The translations under genes and the position numbers were made by a program. From Epiperipatus broadwayi (lineage: Eukaryota; Onychophora; Udeonychophora; Euonychophora; Peripatidae), in assembly GCA_028023455.1 (NCBI GenBank), contig JAQFVV010007266.1, forward strand, positions 20,001 through 84,000: a stretch of DNA of 64,000 nucleotides. The letters run 5' to 3'. How positions within the stretch are numbered: the first letter of the stretch is position 1; each line of letters opens with the position of its first letter. The notes beneath the pieces are model-generated. The model ran no database searches. It had not been told where the DNA came from and was given only the letters and a program-made list of their open reading frames with translations. Below are positions 26,229 through 36,849 of this stretch, one piece after another.

Positions 26229-27615
26229 CATTATTATTATAATGCTGGTTAATTAATTATTATTATTTTAAAATTTAATAGTATTTAAAAAAAAATTGAT
26301 GTATCTCCTAACAATTAGTATTATTAAAAAATCACAAACAATTTGCTAATGTGTCAGATACAACATTGAAAGGAAATTTAAAAATTAACAGGATTCTATT
26401 ATTTTTTTAAAAAGATTTTAAAATATTTTAAGTTGCTTAATGTTTGGATGCTGTATGGAGGCTAACGAAAGGCTATGAGAAATTGAAGTGATTTCCTTCT
26501 TTTCTTTATTGGGATGATAATTAAAGTTTTACGTGGATCTCTCTCTCTCTTTCACATTTAGCTGAATTAAAAATGTTTAATTTTTATTATATGCAAAGAA
26601 CACTTGGAAATTTAGATATGAATTCAACTTATTAACTGATAATTTGGATATGTCATTTACAGATTAAATTCGGATGGAATGATGAACAAAATTATCCGAT
26701 AAAAGAAATTGCACAATAAAGAACATAACGCTAAGAACAAAAGTTTGGGTCATTTTATTTATTTAATTTGTTAGTTTTAAAAAATATTTCATTTTTGATA
26801 ATTTATAAGTTAATTAAATAGTGTATTTTTAAAAAATAATAATAAGATAAATAATAATACATATATTATGTTTCATTAATGTATGTTTTAATTATATTAA
26901 ATAATTTTTGAACATTAGCTTTACTTTTATATGATATTAGAAATGAGGTAGTCATATTTTTATTATCAAAACTTTAAAAAGTTTAGCATTGACTTATACC
27001 TGATATCATAATATAAAGATAATGTCAATTAATAAACAATTAATTATTTTATGAAATTGATTATATATAAAATAATTATTTGGGACATTTCATTTTTATA
27101 ATTTATTTGCATTTATTATATAAGAATAATCAGGTAGAATATTGTAATTTAAGATGTAAATTTTTTTTAATTTTTGGGGAAATGTATATTTTAACGCTTA
27201 TAATAATATCTCTGCCCAATTTTATAAACAAAATATCTGAAAGTAATATATCATACATAGAACCATACATAGAATGCAGTCTGAGAGAGGAGTGATTAAA
27301 TAGTATGAATCAATATACATGCCCTCCTCTTGAAGTGAATCCATGTGTATAAATTTAGGATTTCAATATACTTTTCATCCACATCAATTTATTTAAAATA
27401 AACAATTATCTTATTAACTTTTGTTAAAACTAATAGAAAACATGCAATAGCTAAATTATGAATTATGCATATACCAAGTATTAAGTTATTTATGAATATA
27501 TTTATTTATTGTAATGTTTCTGTATTATGTTAATTATATTTATGTAAATAAATTTATTATTTTTCTTATAAATGATTCTTCTTTCAATTCATCTATTCAT
27601 CTAATCACATATCTT
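25701..27615. other. AT-rich DNA with AAT microsatellite
   Basis: An AAT tract with ATG interruptions occupies about 26140-26229. The small frame at 27080-27295 has no family features and is not called. Nothing else recognised. Confidence 0.5.
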
Positions 27616-28035
27616 AATTTTAAATATAGGGGGATTTGAACTCAGACTTTTAAGTCACTTCACTATCAACACACACATGCAGAAAAGATAAATAATCACC
27701 AATATACGTATTTCATGCTAAACCAGCACTCATCAGTTGGTCCAGATTACTATCTCCCATACATATATAGTCAATGCTCAGTTTATATTAAGATAGCAAA
27801 TCCTTACACTTTAATGGACAGGCTTCAACCTACTCCAACCTCCATCCCTTTGGCTATCCATACCATTGAAAATCTGATAGAATTCTCAAATCCCATGAAG
27901 ATGCCAATATTATTGTCATACCCATGTTGACATGATGTATAGGACAGTATCCATTTAAATACACAGAGGAATGGGCAGAATGCAGGCTTATTATGTAAGA
28001 TTTGAAATATCAGGCACTCTTAAACCTAGAGCCTA
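27616..28035 (-). mobile_element. Hammerhead/tRNA-like unit (family 2), array 1 unit 1
   Basis: First of two head-to-tail minus-strand units of about 415 bp, followed by an inverted third. On the minus strand it runs: a body with a CATGGGTATGACAATAATATTG string, TTAATATAAACTGAGCATTG, a complete hammerhead (27698-27741), CATGTGTGTGTTGATAG, then a tRNA-like segment with B-box-like GAGTTCAAATCC (27632-27643). The small plus-strand frame 27715-27930 is an accident of the repeat. The head-to-tail layout with one ribozyme per unit is what is described for retrozymes, whose multimeric transcripts self-cleave to monomers; applying that here is inference. Confidence 0.75.
27698..27741 (-). ncRNA. Type I hammerhead ribozyme, complete core (family 2)
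   Basis: Read on the minus strand: stem I 5' strand ACCAA (27741-27737), core CUGAUGA (27736-27730), stem II GUGCUG/UAGCAU with loop GUU (27729-27715), GAA (27714-27712), palindromic stem III AUACGUAU (27711-27704), cleavage base A (27703), stem I 3' strand UUGGU (27702-27698). Stem I pairs perfectly over 5 bp. Stem III is minimal, as in Penelope-element and animal retrozyme hammerheads that often act as dimers. All core positions are intact and the AUA cleavage site is of the permitted NUH type. Confidence 0.83.
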
Positions 28036-28435
28036 ATTGTAAATATAGGGGATTTGAACTCAGACTCTCAAGCCACTTCACTATCAACACTATCTCATAC
28101 TACTGATACACATGAACACACACATGCAGAAAAGATAAATATTCACCAGTATACATATTTTGTGCTAAACCAGCACTCATCAGTTGATCCATCTTACCAT
28201 CTCCCAGACATATATAGTCAATGCTCAGTTTATATTAAGATAGCAAATCCTTACACTTTAATGAACAGGTTTCAACTCACTCCAAACTCCAACTCTTTAG
28301 ACATCTATACCATTGAAAATCTGATGATAGAATTCCCAAATTTCATGCTGATGCCAATATTGTTATCATGCCCATGTTGACCTGAAGTCATTCTGACCCC
28401 TCATGTATAGAACAGTATCCATTTAAATACATATT
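28036..28435 (-). mobile_element. Hammerhead/tRNA-like unit (family 2), array 1 unit 2
   Basis: Direct head-to-tail copy of the preceding unit, with tRNA-like end at 28050-28061 (GAGTTCAAATCC on the minus strand). The hammerhead (about 28146-28190, core CUGAUGA at 28183-28177) has lost the G of the GAA triplet (AAA) and one stem I pair, so it is predicted inactive. The 108-residue plus-strand frame 28054-28380 is antisense to the repeat and not considered a gene. Confidence 0.7.
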
Positions 28436-28960
28436 TACAATTAGGCTCCAGGTTTAAGAATGCCTGGTATTTCAAATCTTAACATATTAAGCCTGCATTC
28501 TGCCCATCCCTTTATGTATTTAAATGGATAATGTCCTATATGTGAGGGGTTAGAGTGTCTCTAGGTCAACATGGGTATGATAACAATATTGTCATCAGCA
28601 TGGGATTTGGGAATTCTATCATCAGATTTTCAATGTTATGGATAGCTGAAGAATTGGAGGTTGGAGTGGTTTGAAGCCTGTCCATTAAAGTGTAAGAATT
28701 TGCTATCTTAATATAAACTGAGCATTGACTATATATATATATATATATATGATAATCTGAACCAACTGATGAGTGCTGGTTTAGCACAAAATACATGTAT
28801 TGTTGATTATTTATCTTTTCTGCATGTGTATGGTCATGTGTATCAGTAGTATGAGATAGTGTTGATAGTGAAGTGGCTCAAAAGTCTGAGTTCCTATCCC
28901 CTATATTTACAATTAGGCTCCAGGTTTAAGAGTGCCTGTTATTTCAAATCTTATATCTTA
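28436..28960 (+). mobile_element. Hammerhead/tRNA-like unit (family 2), array 1 unit 3, inverted
   Basis: Inverted copy of units 1 and 2, expanded by an AT-dinucleotide tract (about 28729-28750). The order on the plus strand is body, AT tract, hammerhead-like motif (about 28760-28808), CATGTGTATCAGTAGTATGAG, tRNA-like end with a mutated B box (GAGTTCCTATCC). In the ribozyme, CUGAUGA (28765-28771) and stem II are intact but GAA reads AAA, so cleavage is unlikely. Identical sequence (AGGCTCCAGGTTTAAGA) occurs at both ends (about 28444 and 28914), consistent with circular permutation or tandem origin. Confidence 0.7.
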
Positions 28961-29357
28961 ATTTCTAGTTTTAAGATATAAGTAATGATTATTAAGATCA
29001 ACTATTTTGTAATACATTATAAATATTAATTCTGCTAAAGTAGTAATTAAAATCCTATCTAAGATTTATATTTCTGATGTGTTAATTATTATGGGTTTAT
29101 ATGAAACACAAAGAAGCCATGGTGTTTATTAGTGGGATATCCAGATTTATATGGTGCTTAGGAATTAAACATTTTTGTAAGTTTGGATAAAAAAAATAAG
29201 TGATTGTTAAATCATCTTTCTTATGCTCCATATTTTATAAAAGTTGTTTTTAGATTTACAATTTACCATATTCCATAAAATATATTCATTTTCTTGCTAA
29301 AAGCTACATATAATTAACAGACCCAATGAATGGTTTGTATATTAATATTCATCTGCT

Positions 29358-29404
<47 letters not shown>

Positions 29405-30243
29405 ATGTGTGTGTTGTATTTACATTTTTTCATACATGTTTAGTTTTAATATAGAATAGAAATTAACATGTAAGCAGAGATAACTTTACCATTTAATGGT
29501 GTCAGAAAGCTATCTATACTACTAATTAACAATCCTTCTGAGGCTAAACAAGTTTTTTACATTAACCTACAACTGCCACTTTGTTGGAGTTAATTGTGAA
29601 GTGTATGTATACATATATCTTGGTAAATTAGAATTTACATCTATTGTTTTGTTTCGAACCTATAGAAATATTTATGTGCAAGTCAAAATTATAATTTATT
29701 TGTGTTATTAGAAAATATTTATGAGATCTTATATTTTTTACATACTAATAATTAAATAATAAATTTATTAATCATCATTTTAAATGATTATAATGAATTT
29801 ATTTAAATGCTAAAATAAATACTTGTATTTTTGTGTACAAAAGTTCATCACTCTTCATAATCCAAGTGTTAGTACAAGTCTAATATAATTTATGCGTATG
29901 TATAATGGACATATATATAATATTTTTTCCAAATTATTTAGATGTCATTAAAATAATGAAAGTCGTCGTAAATGTCCAGCCACTATACTTTATTTTTGAT
30001 ATACAATTATTACTTTATGTCAAAATATTCATGGTACAGATCTTCACAACATTATTTTTGTGATTTTAACCACTATCATTATTTGATATATTGCTTTGGT
30101 CTGAACTTTCAATTTAGGTGGATAAAGGATTTAAATTTGTACTTTATATATATTTATGTTATTATATTTATTAATATTTAATTACAAGATTATATATACT
30201 GTATATGAAAAGAAAGTTACCGTTAACACTAACTGAAATAATT
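28961..30243. other. AT-rich DNA with AT/GT microsatellite
   Basis: AT-dinucleotides followed by GT lie at about 29361-29413. No gene recognised; the frame at 29972-30181 lacks any family feature. Confidence 0.5.
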
Positions 30244-30390
30244 ATATAAATATATAAACCATTATACAATTACAAATATTCAGTAACGCCCTCTATTTAA
30301 AAGTCTATATCTCAATAAAAATAATAATAGACTTTTAAACAAAAGGCATTACTGGATATTTGTAATTGTATAATGGTTTATATATATAAT
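30244..30390. repeat. Short palindrome, about 62-bp arms
   Basis: Left arm (about 30244-30310) and right arm (about 30329-30390) are reverse complements sharing CCATTATACAATTACAAATA and TTTAAAAGTCTAT. About 150 bp overall and non-coding: a MITE-like foldback unit with no confirmed target duplication. Confidence 0.75.
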
Positions 30391-30475
30391 AACTGACTTT
30401 TGTATATATAGCATCATATTTCGGATCTGTTGTGCACTTCTTGAAAGAAATCTTGCACCTGAAAAATAATATCTC

Positions 30476-30514
<39 letters not shown>

Positions 30515-30639
30515 CACTTTCAGTTGTAATTCTAGTAAAATTTTATTTTGTCAAGTGAGTTAAAAGTTTGAAACACATAAATATTTATATCAGAATGATG
30601 TTTCAAATTGTATATGCTTAATAAATTTGCAATCAAATA

Positions 30640-30680
<41 letters not shown>

Positions 30681-31074
30681 GTATACAATATATATATATA
30701 TATATCATTTAACTTATTAAAACAATGTCATATACATTTAGTGTAGCTTGAACGCAATTTGTATATGTAAATCAAACTATCACTTAGGATTTAAAATTCA
30801 GGTGTTTTAAGCTTTTACTTCGTATAAGATTTTTTTTTTAATATATACAATAATAAGAGAGAAAAAGTGGCTAGTCTATTTTTTATACAGGAAGAAAATT
30901 TACAATATAATATATTCCATTCAAGGATTATGCTGCAAAATCTGAACTCTAGTTTCTTACAAATAATAAGATATAATAAATAAATAAAACATGGTTAATT
31001 TACTTTTAAAACATCAAATCATAAATAAAGTGTAGAAACATGATTTAAATTACTTTCTGTAATATTTCTTAATT
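30391..31074. other. AT-rich DNA with CT/AT microsatellites
   Basis: CT then AT repeats at about 30475-30514 and AT tracts at about 30640-30676 and 30690-30706. Nothing else recognised. Confidence 0.6.
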
Positions 31075-31900
31075 GTATCTTAGTATTGAAAAAAAGGTTA
31101 TTTCTGCAATAAGAAGATGGAATTATTACTAAAAAAAAGAAATGCCATGTGAAATATATGGAAAATTATTTCAAGAATTACATAGCAATAAAAAAGAGAA
31201 AACAAGATATTCCCTACAATTTCGCATCTAAATTACCCAGTGCTTTAAATGAAGAAGTTAAGCATGCAATTAAATCTATGCAAAAGGAAAAACTTGATAA
31301 AATTATAATTAATATCTTAAAAAAGCAGGAGAAAAATAAAAAAAGTTGTTGGCACGGTTATATACTAAATGTCTAAATAATAAAGATGTCTCAGATGATT
31401 AGAAAAATACAGTAGTAATTTTTAATATTTAAAAAAAAAAAGATTTAAAGAAGGTATTAGAAGTTACAGATCTGTCAATCTTTTATCTGCTTTATACCAA
31501 ATTTTTATTAAGATAATTACAATTTATCTACAGCAAATTTAAATTTTAACAAACTAAAAAAGCAAGCTGGATTTAAAACTGGCTTAAGTTCAGTGAATTG
31601 TATCTAAATGTTGAGAGAAGTTAAAATAGAACAAATGAGTACGAGTTGCCATTATGCTTTGAATTTATAGATTATGAAAAAGTAATTGATTCTATCATGA
31701 TGAACTTTAAAGATATTTCAAACTTAATGGAAATTAATAAGACTAGCAATAAAAATAGCTAGTATAAATTCTCAACTAAAATAAACCAATTTTGGAAACA
31801 AATAAGAAAGAATTTTATAATAATCCATTAAAAATAAAAAAAGTTAAAGATTATATAAAACATATGCTTATAACTTTATAATGGAAGCTATAGAAAATAA
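31075..31900 (+). pseudogene. Decayed LINE reverse transcriptase (N-terminal RT domain)
   Basis: Three frame-shifted pieces match the order of conserved blocks in non-LTR retrotransposon RTs. They are SALNEEVKHAIKSMQKEK with IIINILKK (about 31230-31330, the E-V-x-x-A-I-x-x-M block), RFKEGIRSYRSVNLLSALYQ with IFIKIIT (about 31441-31523, the Y-R-P-I-S-L-L block) and CFEFIDYEKVIDSI (about 31655-31700, the F-x-D-x-x-K-A-F-D block). AGFKTGLSSVNCI lies between the last two. The catalytic F-A-D-D block is not found, so the copy is truncated as well as frameshifted. The RTE/L2/CR1-like superfamily is likely, but the clade is not resolvable by eye. Confidence 0.75.
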
Positions 31901-31919
31901 TAAAATTTAAAAAATATCA

Positions 31920-32085
31920 AATAAGTCTTAGTATTGAAAGAAAAGTTTTTTCATCAATAAGAAGAAAATAATAAATGATTATTAAAAGGGGAAATAACAT
32001 CATGAAATGTGTGGAATAGTTCTACAAATAGTTATATAGTAATAATAAAATCATCTGAATTGCCACAGATTGTAAATTTAATTAA
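31920..32085 (+). pseudogene. Second fragment of the same LINE
   Basis: This segment repeats the beginning of the preceding LINE fragment: AGTATTGAAA, then CAATAAGAAGA, ATGAAATGTGTGGAA and TAGTTATATAGTAATAA align with 31078-31190. It breaks off at the edge of the Penelope-like sequence. Either two 5'-truncated copies or an internal duplication. Confidence 0.55.
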
Positions 32086-32087
32086 AG

Positions 32088-33560
32088 GAGATATGTTGTT
32101 GATGTGTTTCTAAAAAATTTGTAGTCTGTGCTTCACCATGTGACCATACAACAAATATATCATCCATATAGCAAAGCCAAACTTAAATGGATATGGAGTA
32201 GTCTTTATGGTTGTGATTTCTGCTAATCAGGGATGACAATGGTGAGACCATAGCCATTCCTTGATTTTGTTGGAAGAATTCTGTGTTATGTTAGAAGTAT
32301 GTTGTTTTTGTGCAGAATGTTAATAATTCCATTATACTATTAATAGGAAGAATTGTTATTGTCTGTAAGCTATTATCACTATTTAATCTTTACCTTACAA
32401 TACATAGACAATGCTTCTTTACATTGGTACATTTTTGAATAAATTTCCCACATCAAAGCTTATTAGTAAGTCAGTTCTTTCAATTTTTATGTTCTTGATT
32501 AATATTACAAAGAGTCTAGAATACCTGACAAAGAACTGGATTTTGTATACCAAAGGACTAAGAATTTGAGAAGAAATCTTGATAAATTTTGGAAAGACAA
32601 ATTTCTAGAACTAACAATAGGGACATGATCCTTATGAAGTTTAGGTAGACCATAAAGATGAGAAAATTTTCTGAAATATGATGTTAGTTTAGATTTTTCT
32701 GAATCACTGAAGTATCTGCAATACTTTCTAAGTAATGCTTGTAACTTTGTAACTGTACTCAGTATTGGATTTTTGCCACTTTCACATATTAACCTGCTGG
32801 AAGAAGTTCTTATATTTTGTTGTCATAATCAGTTGTATTCATTATAACTGTTACATAATCTTTGTCAGCAGGGAGAAGTACTTTAAGGGATTTAATTGCT
32901 TACCTCTAATCATAGGATATGTTTGACATCAATTTTTGTTACTTGTCAAGTATTTTTTTATTCTCCAGCATAATTCTGCTACTTCTTCTAAAGGCAATTT
33001 TTGAATGACTTCCTCAGTGGCTGTTATTATATCTAATAAAGAGATAATAGATTGTGTTATGGCAAAGTTTAATCATTTTTCAATAACAGAAATTTCAGTA
33101 TCTGTTAGATGTTTAGAACTGAGATTTTTAACAGGTGCAGCTGCTACACTGCTTGGTACTTTATGATTTTGATATGTCCATGTAGGTTTCCAAGTTTTTT
33201 CTTTTGGTATTCTTTATTTTTTCATGTAATGTAGAATATAATATTGTTACTACTTGATAAATTCTTGTGAAGTCTTCATCAGTATGTTTATTTTTGAGAA
33301 AGCATTCATTATTAATGGAATGCAAGGTTTGATACATGGAAAACCTTTGAGCATTTATTTTCTCTTAACAGAGTTTCTCTTGTTTTCTGACTAATTTTCT
33401 CAGCTCTCTGGGAGTGAATTAGAGGTTTTAGTTGAAAACCTTTAGCAATTATTCTTTCAGATTTACATTTACATAAGCAAGTTAAATGCTTTTTTGCATT
33501 AGCCTGTTTTAGACATAATTTTTGATAATGACTAAAATTTGATATAGTATTGAGTGCATA
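32088..33560 (-). pseudogene. Decayed Penelope-like reverse transcriptase
   Basis: On the minus strand the Penelope-type order of blocks is recognisable despite many stops. N-terminal KKHLTCLCKCKSERIIAKGF (about 33510-33430); DK block LLPADKDYVTVIMNTTDYD (about 32880-32825); LYGLPKLHKDHVPIVSSRN (about 32660-32600), a hallmark of Penelope-like elements; FFQQNQGMAMVSPLSSL (about 32285-32235, the G-x-P-M-G-S-P-L-S block); and the catalytic CYMDDIFVVWSHG (about 32172-32130). It ends in the thumb (FLETHQQHISFN, about 32100), with no GIY-YIG on this strand. It is thus 3'-truncated, and its missing class of domain appears in opposite orientation at 34.0-34.2 kb. Not functional. Confidence 0.85.
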
Positions 33561-33589
33561 CCAAATACTTAACGGTTTATGACAGTTTG

Positions 33590-33890
33590 TGATGATGGTA
33601 TTTTAATTGTATTTATATATTTGACTGTTTCTACAATCTAACCTAAGTTTTAAATGTCTTTAGAATAACTTAACTTTATTTAAATATTTCAAATACCTTC
33701 AATTTATTGTTAATAATAGTACACAGTTTAGTATATACACAATGTTTTGAGGGACATTATTCTCCCCTTTTTTAGGTGTTGTGAGCTGAACAATGACAGC
33801 ACTAGCATGGGAATCAAACTTGGACTCTTAGATTCTTGAATACTAAATTTTAAGGTAGCTCTCTAACTAACTGAGTCATCCTGCCAAAGA
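33590..33890 (-). mobile_element. Family 1 tRNA-like/hammerhead repeat, left arm
   Basis: Reverse-complement partner of 34400-34740 and homologous to the pair at 20.9-21.4 kb. It sits directly upstream (minus strand) of the Penelope-like N-terminus, the position of a 5' pLTR. Its hammerhead remnant (about 33740-33795) keeps stem II (GGGGAG...CUCCC-type pairing), but the core reads CUAAAAA and GAA reads AAA, so it is dead. The tRNA-like part carries GATTCCCATGC-like sequence with a degraded B box. Confidence 0.7.
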
Positions 33891-33999
33891 CAACAGTCAT
33901 ACCAAAATAGCAGACAAATTAAGAAAATCTACAATCAGTATAACATCAGAACAGCTTTCTAAAGCCATACCACACTATGAGGAATTCTAACATCCACAA

Positions 34000-34200
34000 A
34001 GCATAAACTTGAATGGCTGAAATCAAAAAACTACATCTATAAAATACCATGTCATTGTGGAGAACATATATTGGTGAGACCAGTTGTTCCATTAAAAAGT
34101 GCTTGAAAGAATGCAAACTGATGATTAGAAGGGAGAAAACAGATGTGTCTAACCATAGCAGACCTATCAATGAACATATGTTCAATTGAGAAATACAAAA
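34000..34200 (+). pseudogene. Penelope-like GIY-YIG endonuclease fragment
   Basis: A plus-strand frame reads LEWLKSKNYIYKIPCHCGE, then after a one-base shift YIGETSCSIKKCLKECKLMI and REKTDVSNHSRPINEHMFN. The paired Y-I-Y...Y-I-G motifs, the intervening C-x-C-G and the downstream S-x-x-x-x-H pattern are those of the GIY-YIG domain of Penelope-like elements. It is opposite in orientation to the RT next door and is followed by the family 1 repeat, the usual place for a 3' pLTR. A frameshift and missing C-terminus make it inactive. Confidence 0.75.
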
Positions 34201-34399
34201 ATATTAGATAGATAAGAAAAGGTACAAAGAAAAAAATTTAAAGAAACTGCTCACATGACAATGGTAAACAATCCCATAACTCAACCTAGCATGATTATAC
34301 ATAATGTATGGAAAACGATAATCAACTTTGCTCTTAATAAAAAGTGGAGAAATCAGGAGGAACCTCAGAGAGAAGTGTATGAAATTTCTACTGTTGTTG

Positions 34400-34740
34400 C
34401 CTTTGGGAGGATGGTCCATTGGTTAGACTGTTACCTTAAAATTCAATATTCAATAATCTAAGGGTCCATGTTCTATTCCTATACTAGTACTGTCACTGGT
34501 CAGGCCAGCAACACCTGATGAAGAGGGGAGAATAATATTGGAAATATAATATATCTTGAAACATTGTGCATATACTAACCTATGTGCTATTACTAACAGT
34601 TGAATTTATTTGGAATATTTAAATCAAATTAAATTTTTAAAGACATTCAATACTTAGGTTAGATGATGGAAATAGTCTAATATATAAATACAATTAAAAT
34701 ATTATCATCACAATCCTTCAGGAAAATACAGTCATCATAA
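34400..34740 (+). mobile_element. Family 1 tRNA-like/hammerhead repeat, right arm
   Basis: Starts with a tRNA-like stretch (GGATGGTCCATTGGTTAGAC, about 34408, resembles a D-arm/A-box; GTTCTATTCC near 34470 is a degraded B box), then GTACTGTCACTGGTCAGGCC, a hammerhead, and a tail ending in TTAGATGATGGAAATAGTC shared with the 20.9-21.4 kb pair. Inverted relative to 33590-33890. The tRNA-like part plus ribozyme joined to a Penelope-like 3' end suggests a chimeric terminal repeat. Confidence 0.7.
34508..34572 (+). ncRNA. Hammerhead ribozyme candidate (family 1)
   Basis: Core CUGAUGA at 34515-34521, then AAGA...UCUU as the base of stem II around an expanded loop (34521-34557), GAA at 34558-34560, ACAU minimal stem III, cleavage base U, and CAC/GUG flanking as the base of stem I. 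Stem II has drifted: relatives show GAGGG/CCCUC. The conserved bases are intact, but stem I is only 3 bp, so activity is uncertain. The CUGAUGA-A-stem II-GAAAC-short stem III layout matches hammerheads reported in Penelope-like elements. Confidence 0.6.
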
Positions 34741-35899
34741 CTCTTATTACTTATGTTTTAATTCAGTCTTCTGGTTGAATTATTAAAGTGATTATATAGA
34801 GAAATAATTATGTTTGTTTTATTTTTATTTTATCATTAATAAGTTAAAGATATATGTTGATAGTAATAAGAAGATATTGAAAATTTTATATTTGACTGAG
34901 AAAATTAACAGCTTTCATAGTCATCATTGAAATAACTGAAAAACTGGAGCTGGTTTAGACAGATTGCTAAAAAAAAATTATAATAGATGAACAGATGACA
35001 TCATTAGGTAGTTTCCATGGATATTGTAAAAGATTTACAAAAGACAACATGTAAGATGGATGGGTAAAGTAAGAAAGTTTGTAAATATGATATGTAAAAG
35101 AATGACTATGGATAGGAAAATCTGGATTAACTTGGAGAGAGCGCTTCTGGGTATTGATAATGATTGAAATATATATTAAATGCTTAATATTTATATAGAC
35201 AGTATCATGATAAACATGTAAATTAGATCATATACATATATATAAAGTGATTTGCATATTACAATGATATTTTATCTAGTCACTCAACCAATTGAAATTA
35301 ATGGTGTTTGTAAGCTTTGGAATGATCTGCAGAAGCTTATTGGTATAATTATGGATAATTATTTTAGAGTCATGTCAAAGTTGATAAAATTTTATTACAT
35401 GCGAATTTAATTGGCTGGTATAATTTAAGCATTAGTTAAGAAATAATATATATATAATCTGCCTTTATATCTTCTAAATCAACATATATATATATATTGT
35501 AAGCTAATATTTATCATCGTAATTAATTCATATAGACAAAAAACGGTAAAAAATTTGTTTTTGTCTAGTTAAACAAAGAAGTAAATCCACCATTATTATA
35601 GGGCAGATAGCAAATAATATGCTCAATAATAAAATTTAAAAGCATCTGATAATAGTGTCTAAAAGAATATAATTTTTTTTAGAAATTATTTAAAGATGTC
35701 TTCTGAGCAGATTTTATTGATTGATTGATAAATGTATAAAATACATGCATCTGTATTATTATTTTGTTTGAAAAGTGCAGAGAAATTATTTTTTATGTAC
35801 ACCCAAAAAACAAACATACACATAAAAGTCATGTTATAAAAAAATATATAAAATAGGATATATTAAATCAAACATAAATAAAAAGAAAGAATTTCAATC
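34741..35899. other. AT-rich non-coding stretch
   Basis: Short AT tracts (for example about 35485-35497). No recognisable gene or element. Confidence 0.5.
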
Positions 35900-35907
35900 C
35901 TTTAATG

Positions 35908-36807
35908 CAGTGGTCTTCAATCTTTTCACACCTGCGGACTGATAAAAGTAAGGATAAGATTTTGCGGACCAGCAGAAGTTTACAGATAAATTTTTATTGG
36001 GGGGGGGGGGGGGGGTTTGAGAAATATGTTGTCAACACTGAGACAAAAGATAGACACCAAAGTTATTTTTTGTTTGTTTTTATTTTTTAAAAAAGGTAAC
36101 AGAAATTGGTTTTAAAAATAAAAGTTTTAGTATTTTAACGGTATACAAATAAAGCCTAAAAAAAATATTGCCTTATAGGCCAAAAAAAAAGTGGGCGTAT
36201 TTTTAAACAAAAAAAAAAAAAGAAAACGAAACTTGAAAAAGTCAAAAGTTTTGATCTTACTATATTTTGGGGTGGTGGGGTGTATTGAGAAATACTTTGC
36301 AAAAGTTAGAAACAGAACTTATTTTTTGGTTTTTATTTTTAAAAAAAGGTAATAAAAATTGATTTCCAAAATAAAAAGTTAAAGCCAAAAAAAAAAAAAG
36401 CCTTATAGCCAAAAAAAAACACTAAAATGAAATATTAAAAGAAAGATTAGAAAAAATTTAAGAGATCAAAAAAAGTCATGTTACATTTTATTGTTTTAAC
36501 AATGCTGACAAGTAGCCATGATTGGCTATCAAAAGTCAACTGGAGTTTGTGTAATAAAAAACTTTCTACCCCCCCCCATAAACATCTGTGATAAATAGAA
36601 AGACAAATTAATTTATGTATGATTGATTAGATTTTGTGGTATTTTTATTCTGTTTCTTTTTTTTAATAAATGTGATGAAAAAATAAATAAAAATTGTTCA
36701 TATTAATTAAAAGTTTAAAATCTTATTATTTTGTTATTATAAGCTTTTTTGCAGTCTAGCTGCGGACCAACAGACAACTTCTGCGGCCCAGTGGTTGAAG
36801 ACCACTG
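35908..36807. mobile_element. Non-autonomous hAT-type DNA transposon
   Basis: Terminal inverted repeats CAGTGGTCTTCAA (from 35908) and TTGAAGACCACTG (to 36807), with GCGGAC/GCGGCC just inside, are typical of hAT elements, whose ends often read CAGTGGTTCTCAA. The flanking 8-mers CTTTAATG (35900-35907) and CTTTAACG (36808-36815) match at 7 of 8 bases, the expected hAT target duplication. The 900-bp interior is non-coding, with a poly-G run (36000-36015) and an internal duplication of a GGTAA-AAATTG(G)TTT-type segment (about 36096 and 36346). The transposase must be supplied from elsewhere. Confidence 0.85.
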
Positions 36808-36849
36808 CTTTAACGTATATGTAATAATTTTATAATAGCTCAACAGTGA

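Noticed and set aside
26140-26229. CRISPR-like or spaced repeat array
   Set aside because: Regular spacing is only AAT microsatellite with ATG interruptions; no unique spacers exist anywhere in the window, and the genome is eukaryotic.
28054-28380. 108-residue open frame
   Set aside because: It lies antisense to a hammerhead/tRNA-like repeat unit; the similar frames in sister units only reflect repeat homology.
34408-34480. Functional tRNA gene
   Set aside because: D-arm-like and B-box-like strings are present but no acceptor stem or anticodon arm pairs; it is a tRNA-derived repeat segment.
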